From Kocuria sp. cx-455 (GTDB lineage: Bacteria > Actinomycetota > Actinomycetes > Actinomycetales > Micrococcaceae), in the NCBI RefSeq assembly GCF_014698015.1, contig NZ_JACXBS010000002.1:434001-498000 (forward strand): DNA of 64,000 nucleotides. The letters run 5' to 3'. The position numbers and the translations under genes are program-made. Positions 61,330 through 64,000 of this stretch are shown piece after piece. The notes under the pieces were generated by a model that was given only the letters and a program-made list of their open reading frames with translations, made no database searches and had not been told where the DNA came from. The first letter of the stretch is position 1; the number at the start of each line of letters is the position of its first letter.

Positions 61330-64000
61330 ATGAGCGCCACGGACGGAAGTGCCAAGGAACGCGCGGAAAAGATCTCGGCCAAACGGCTGATCTCCATCGG
61401 TTTCGCGGACGTCACCAACGCGCGGCGCTGGCTGGGTTTTCGCGAGCTCGACGGCGTCGATCTGCAGTTGCTGCTCAACGGCCTGGCGCATTCCGCCTCC
61501 CCGGATGTGGCGCTGCAGCTGATCGTCCGATTGATCGAACGGCATCCGGAGATCGCGAAACGAGTCAACGGGGACCCGGCGAAGTCCGAGACCATGTTCC
61601 GGCTGTTGGGTGCCTCCGAGGCGCTCGGCGAATTCCTGCTGCGGGCCCCGCAGAACCTGGATCTGTTGGACATCGAGCCACAGGACCAGCCCGGGCACGA
61701 CAAAGCGGAGGTCTTCCGGGACGCCCTGTTGGAAGCGGTGGGCGCGGATCCCGAATCCGACGTCCCCACCGCCACTGAAACCGGCGAAGAAGCCTACAAA
61801 GCATTACGGGTCGCGTACCGGCGGGGGATCACCAAAGTCGCCATTCGCGACGTCGGTGCCTTGGATCCGGTGGACTACATGCCGTCCGTGGGGCGCCAGC
61901 TCGCTGATTTGGCCGGTGCCGCTCTTGAAGCGGGTTTGGCCGTCTCACGAGCGGAAGCCAACGAACACTGGGGCCGCGCGCTGGTCGATCAGGTACGGCT
62001 GGCCGTGATCGGGATGGGTAAGTGTGGTGCCCGCGAGCTGAACTATATTTCCGACGTGGACGTCGTGTACGTCGTCGACATTCGAGCCGCTGACCAGCAG
62101 GAGGGACCGGACGAGCAGCTGGCCGCGGAAATCGCCACGAGCCTGGCGTCCGGCATGGCACACGCCGTCATGACGACCGGGCCGGAACCGGCTCTGTGGG
62201 AAGTGGACGCCAACCTCCGGCCCGAGGGCAAGGACGGGCCGCTCGTGCGCACACTGGATTCACACGTGCAGTACTACAAGCGGTGGGCCAAGTCCTGGGA
62301 GTTCCAGGCGTTGCTCAAGGCCCGAGCCATCGCGGGGGACATTGACCTGGGCGAGCGTTACGAAACCGCCATCAGCCCCTTCGTCTGGTCATCGGCGCAA
62401 CGCGAGGGCTTCGTGGAATCCGTCCAGGGCATGCGACGCCGTGTCACGGACAACATTCCCGAAGCGGACCGCGATCGACAGATCAAGTTGGGCCCGGGGG
62501 GCCTGCGCGACGTCGAATTCACGGTGCAGTTGCTGCAGCTCGTTCACGGGCGCAGCGATGAAACGGTGCGCACCAAAGCCACTACCGATTCTCTCGTGGC
62601 GCTGTCCGCCGGCGGTTACATTTCCCGCAGTGACGGCGACGAGTTCCACCGCAATTACCGGTGGCTGCGCCTGCTCGAGCACCGCATCCAGCTGTTCCGT
62701 ATGCGTCGCACCCACCTGATGCCACGCGACGAGCGGGAGCTGTCCGTGGTGGCCCGGTCCGTGGACGGGGCGGGGGAGCACACCCACCCCACGGGTAAGG
62801 CGCTGAGCGAGAATTGGACCAAGGTCAAGCGGTCGGTGCGCACCATGCACGAGCGGATTTTCTACCGCCCCATGCTCGCCGCGCTCGCCAACGCCCCCGC
62901 GGACACCACGCTCACGACCGAATCCGCCCTGGACCGTTTGGCCGCCCTCGGATACCAGGACACCAAAGCGGCAATGCGTCACATCGAAGCTCTTTCCCGG
63001 GGCGTCAGTCGCCGGGCGGAGATTCTCCGCACCCTGCTGCCCGTGCTGTTGGACTGGATCGCGCAGGGCGTGGACCCGGACGCAGGTCTGCTCAACTTCC
63101 GGAAGATCACCGAGGCCATGGGCAACACGCCGTGGTTCTTGCGCTTGTTGCGCGACTCCAACGCGGCGGCGGAGCGCTTGTGCCAGATCCTCTCCAGTTC
63201 CCGGTACGTCTCGGACCTGCTGGAAACGTCTCCGCAGTCCATTGCATGGCTCGGGGACGACCCCCAACTGCGCCCGCGCACCCTGGATGAGCTCACCAAG
63301 GAAATGCGCACCCAGCTGCAACGGCACCCCGAACCGGACGAGGCCATTCGCGCGATTCGCCAGGTCCGACGTCGCGAGCAGCTACGCATCGCGCTCGCTG
63401 ACACGAGCGGTCTGGCCTCGGTCGAGACGGTCGTCGCGGGACTCTCGGACGTTGATCAGGCCACCGTGATGGGTGCCTTGTACATTGCCCAGCGGGAGCT
63501 CTGCGAAGGCGGGGACGAGGAAAGCTCGGCCGACGTGATGGTCGTGGCCATGGGCCGCCAGGGCGGGCGGGAGATCGGTTACGGATCGGACGCGGACGTC
63601 ATGTACGCCTTCGAACCGCGCGAGGGAGCCGAATCCGATGAAGCTCGGTCGCAGGCGGAGACGATCTTCTTACGCATGGTGCAGTTGCTCAAAATGCCGT
63701 GCCAGCCACCCATTATTGCCGAACGGACACTGGAGATCGACAATGATCTGCGGCCCGAAGGCAAGCAGGGGCCCATGGCGCGTTCGGTTGAATCCTTCGC
63801 CCAGTACTACGACCGGTGGGCTCAGACGTGGGAGTTCCAGGCCCTAACGCGAGCTCGTTACATGGCGGGCAGCGAAAATGTTGCGACAGCGCTCGTTCGC
63901 GTGTTTGACCGCTTCCGGTATCCATCCGACTTCACGGAGCGTCAGCTCATCGACGTGCGCCGCATGAAGGCACGTGTGGAGAACGAACGGATGCCGCGCG
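61330..64000 (+). CDS. glnE: Glutamine-synthetase adenylyltransferase GlnE, 3' end cut by the window
   Basis: At least 890 residues, open at the right edge. It has two nucleotidyltransferase domains: GMGKCGARELNYISDVDVVYV (about 219-239) and AMGRQGGREIGYGSDADVMYA (about 740-760), each with the DxD metal pair. It ends RMKARVENERMPR, the expected region before the last helices. GlnE adds or removes AMP on GlnA1, which lies outside the window. ATG at 61330 is chosen; an in-frame GTG at 61321 is possible. Neither has a clear ribosome binding site. Confidence 0.94.
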   Translation, partial: MSATDGSAKERAEKISAKRLISIGFADVTNARRWLGFRELDGVDLQLLLNGLAHSASPDVALQLIVRLIERHPEIAKRVNGDPAKSETMFRLLGASEALGEFLLRAPQNLDLLDIEPQDQPGHDKAEVFRDALLEAVGADPESDVPTATETGEEAYKALRVAYRRGITKVAIRDVGALDPVDYMPSVGRQLADLAGAALEAGLAVSRAEANEHWGRALVDQVRLAVIGMGKCGARELNYISDVDVVYVVDIRAADQQEGPDEQLAAEIATSLASGMAHAVMTTGPEPALWEVDANLRPEGKDGPLVRTLDSHVQYYKRWAKSWEFQALLKARAIAGDIDLGERYETAISPFVWSSAQREGFVESVQGMRRRVTDNIPEADRDRQIKLGPGGLRDVEFTVQLLQLVHGRSDETVRTKATTDSLVALSAGGYISRSDGDEFHRNYRWLRLLEHRIQLFRMRRTHLMPRDERELSVVARSVDGAGEHTHPTGKALSENWTKVKRSVRTMHERIFYRPMLAALANAPADTTLTTESALDRLAALGYQDTKAAMRHIEALSRGVSRRAEILRTLLPVLLDWIAQGVDPDAGLLNFRKITEAMGNTPWFLRLLRDSNAAAERLCQILSSSRYVSDLLETSPQSIAWLGDDPQLRPRTLDELTKEMRTQLQRHPEPDEAIRAIRQVRRREQLRIALADTSGLASVETVVAGLSDVDQATVMGALYIAQRELCEGGDEESSADVMVVAMGRQGGREIGYGSDADVMYAFEPREGAESDEARSQAETIFLRMVQLLKMPCQPPIIAERTLEIDNDLRPEGKQGPMARSVESFAQYYDRWAQTWEFQALTRARYMAGSENVATALVRVFDRFRYPSDFTERQLIDVRRMKARVENERMPR

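Overview
The window reads as the chromosome of a high-GC actinobacterium, most likely of the order Micrococcales (Micrococcaceae-like). The reasons are the many GTG starts and frequent 4-nt ATGA/GTGA gene overlaps, the actinobacteria-specific families DUF3052, DUF3145 and DUF6153, a polyphosphate glucokinase, a homodimeric AceE, a FasR-fabD-fabH-acpP-fabF cluster, a glnA2-glnE pair next to panB, and an olefin (ole) cluster with a fused oleBC gene. The species cannot be fixed from the sequence alone. No rRNA, tRNA, CRISPR array or intact transposase gene was seen.

Region 1 (1 to about 13,888) is a metal-resistance island, mainly for copper. It holds a CPH-type P1B-ATPase (CopB), a YdhK-type lipoprotein, a Cys-rich YHS-domain protein, a CPC-type Cu(I) ATPase (CopA), a membrane-anchored protein with two HVHP repeats, the chaperone CopZ, a DUF6153 protein and a Tat-exported multicopper oxidase. 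After these come an MFS drug exporter with a divergent TetR regulator, and an ArsR regulator with a histidine-rich CDF cation exporter. Four copies of an ATACCC-N5-GGGTAT-type operator sit at the copper promoters. They look like CsoR sites, but no csoR gene is visible. The island continues beyond the left edge.

The right end of the island lies in the 3' end of mutM. Only the last 56 codons of mutM (the zinc finger) remain, at 13,889-14,059, next to a patch of repeated GAGTCG(A) words. mutM normally precedes smc in actinobacteria, so this looks like an integration or insertion scar.

Region 2 (13,977-19,110) is the minus-strand oleA-oleBC-oleD operon for long-chain olefins made by head-to-head condensation of fatty acids.

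Region 3 (19,390-46,346) is core chromosome. It holds smc, an MFS exporter, ftsY, amtB-glnB, ffh, a NUDIX protein, an unknown protein, a two-component system, an ABC exporter, rpsP-khpA, rimM-trmD, rplS, two lepB genes, rnhB, yraN, a proline-rich lipoprotein, yifB/comM-dprA-xerC and a DUF3145 gene.

Region 4 (46,423-56,618) holds the minus-strand fatty-acid synthase II cluster with its PucR-type activator (fasR, fabD, fabH, acpP, fabF) and aceE, followed on the plus strand by DUF3052, an AhpE/Bcp-type peroxiredoxin and a sirtuin.

Region 5 (56,716-64,000) holds ppgK, map, a small SPOR-like protein, panB, glnA2 and the start of glnE, which runs off the right edge.

Links across regions: AceE supplies acetyl-CoA to FAS II, and FAS II supplies acyl chains to OleA. 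AmtB-GlnB and GlnA2-GlnE handle nitrogen uptake and assimilation. Several genes (DUF6153, arsR, yraN, xerC, fasR, panB) have a TANNNT-like hexamer exactly 6 nt before the start codon and no Shine-Dalgarno sequence, which suggests leaderless mRNAs.
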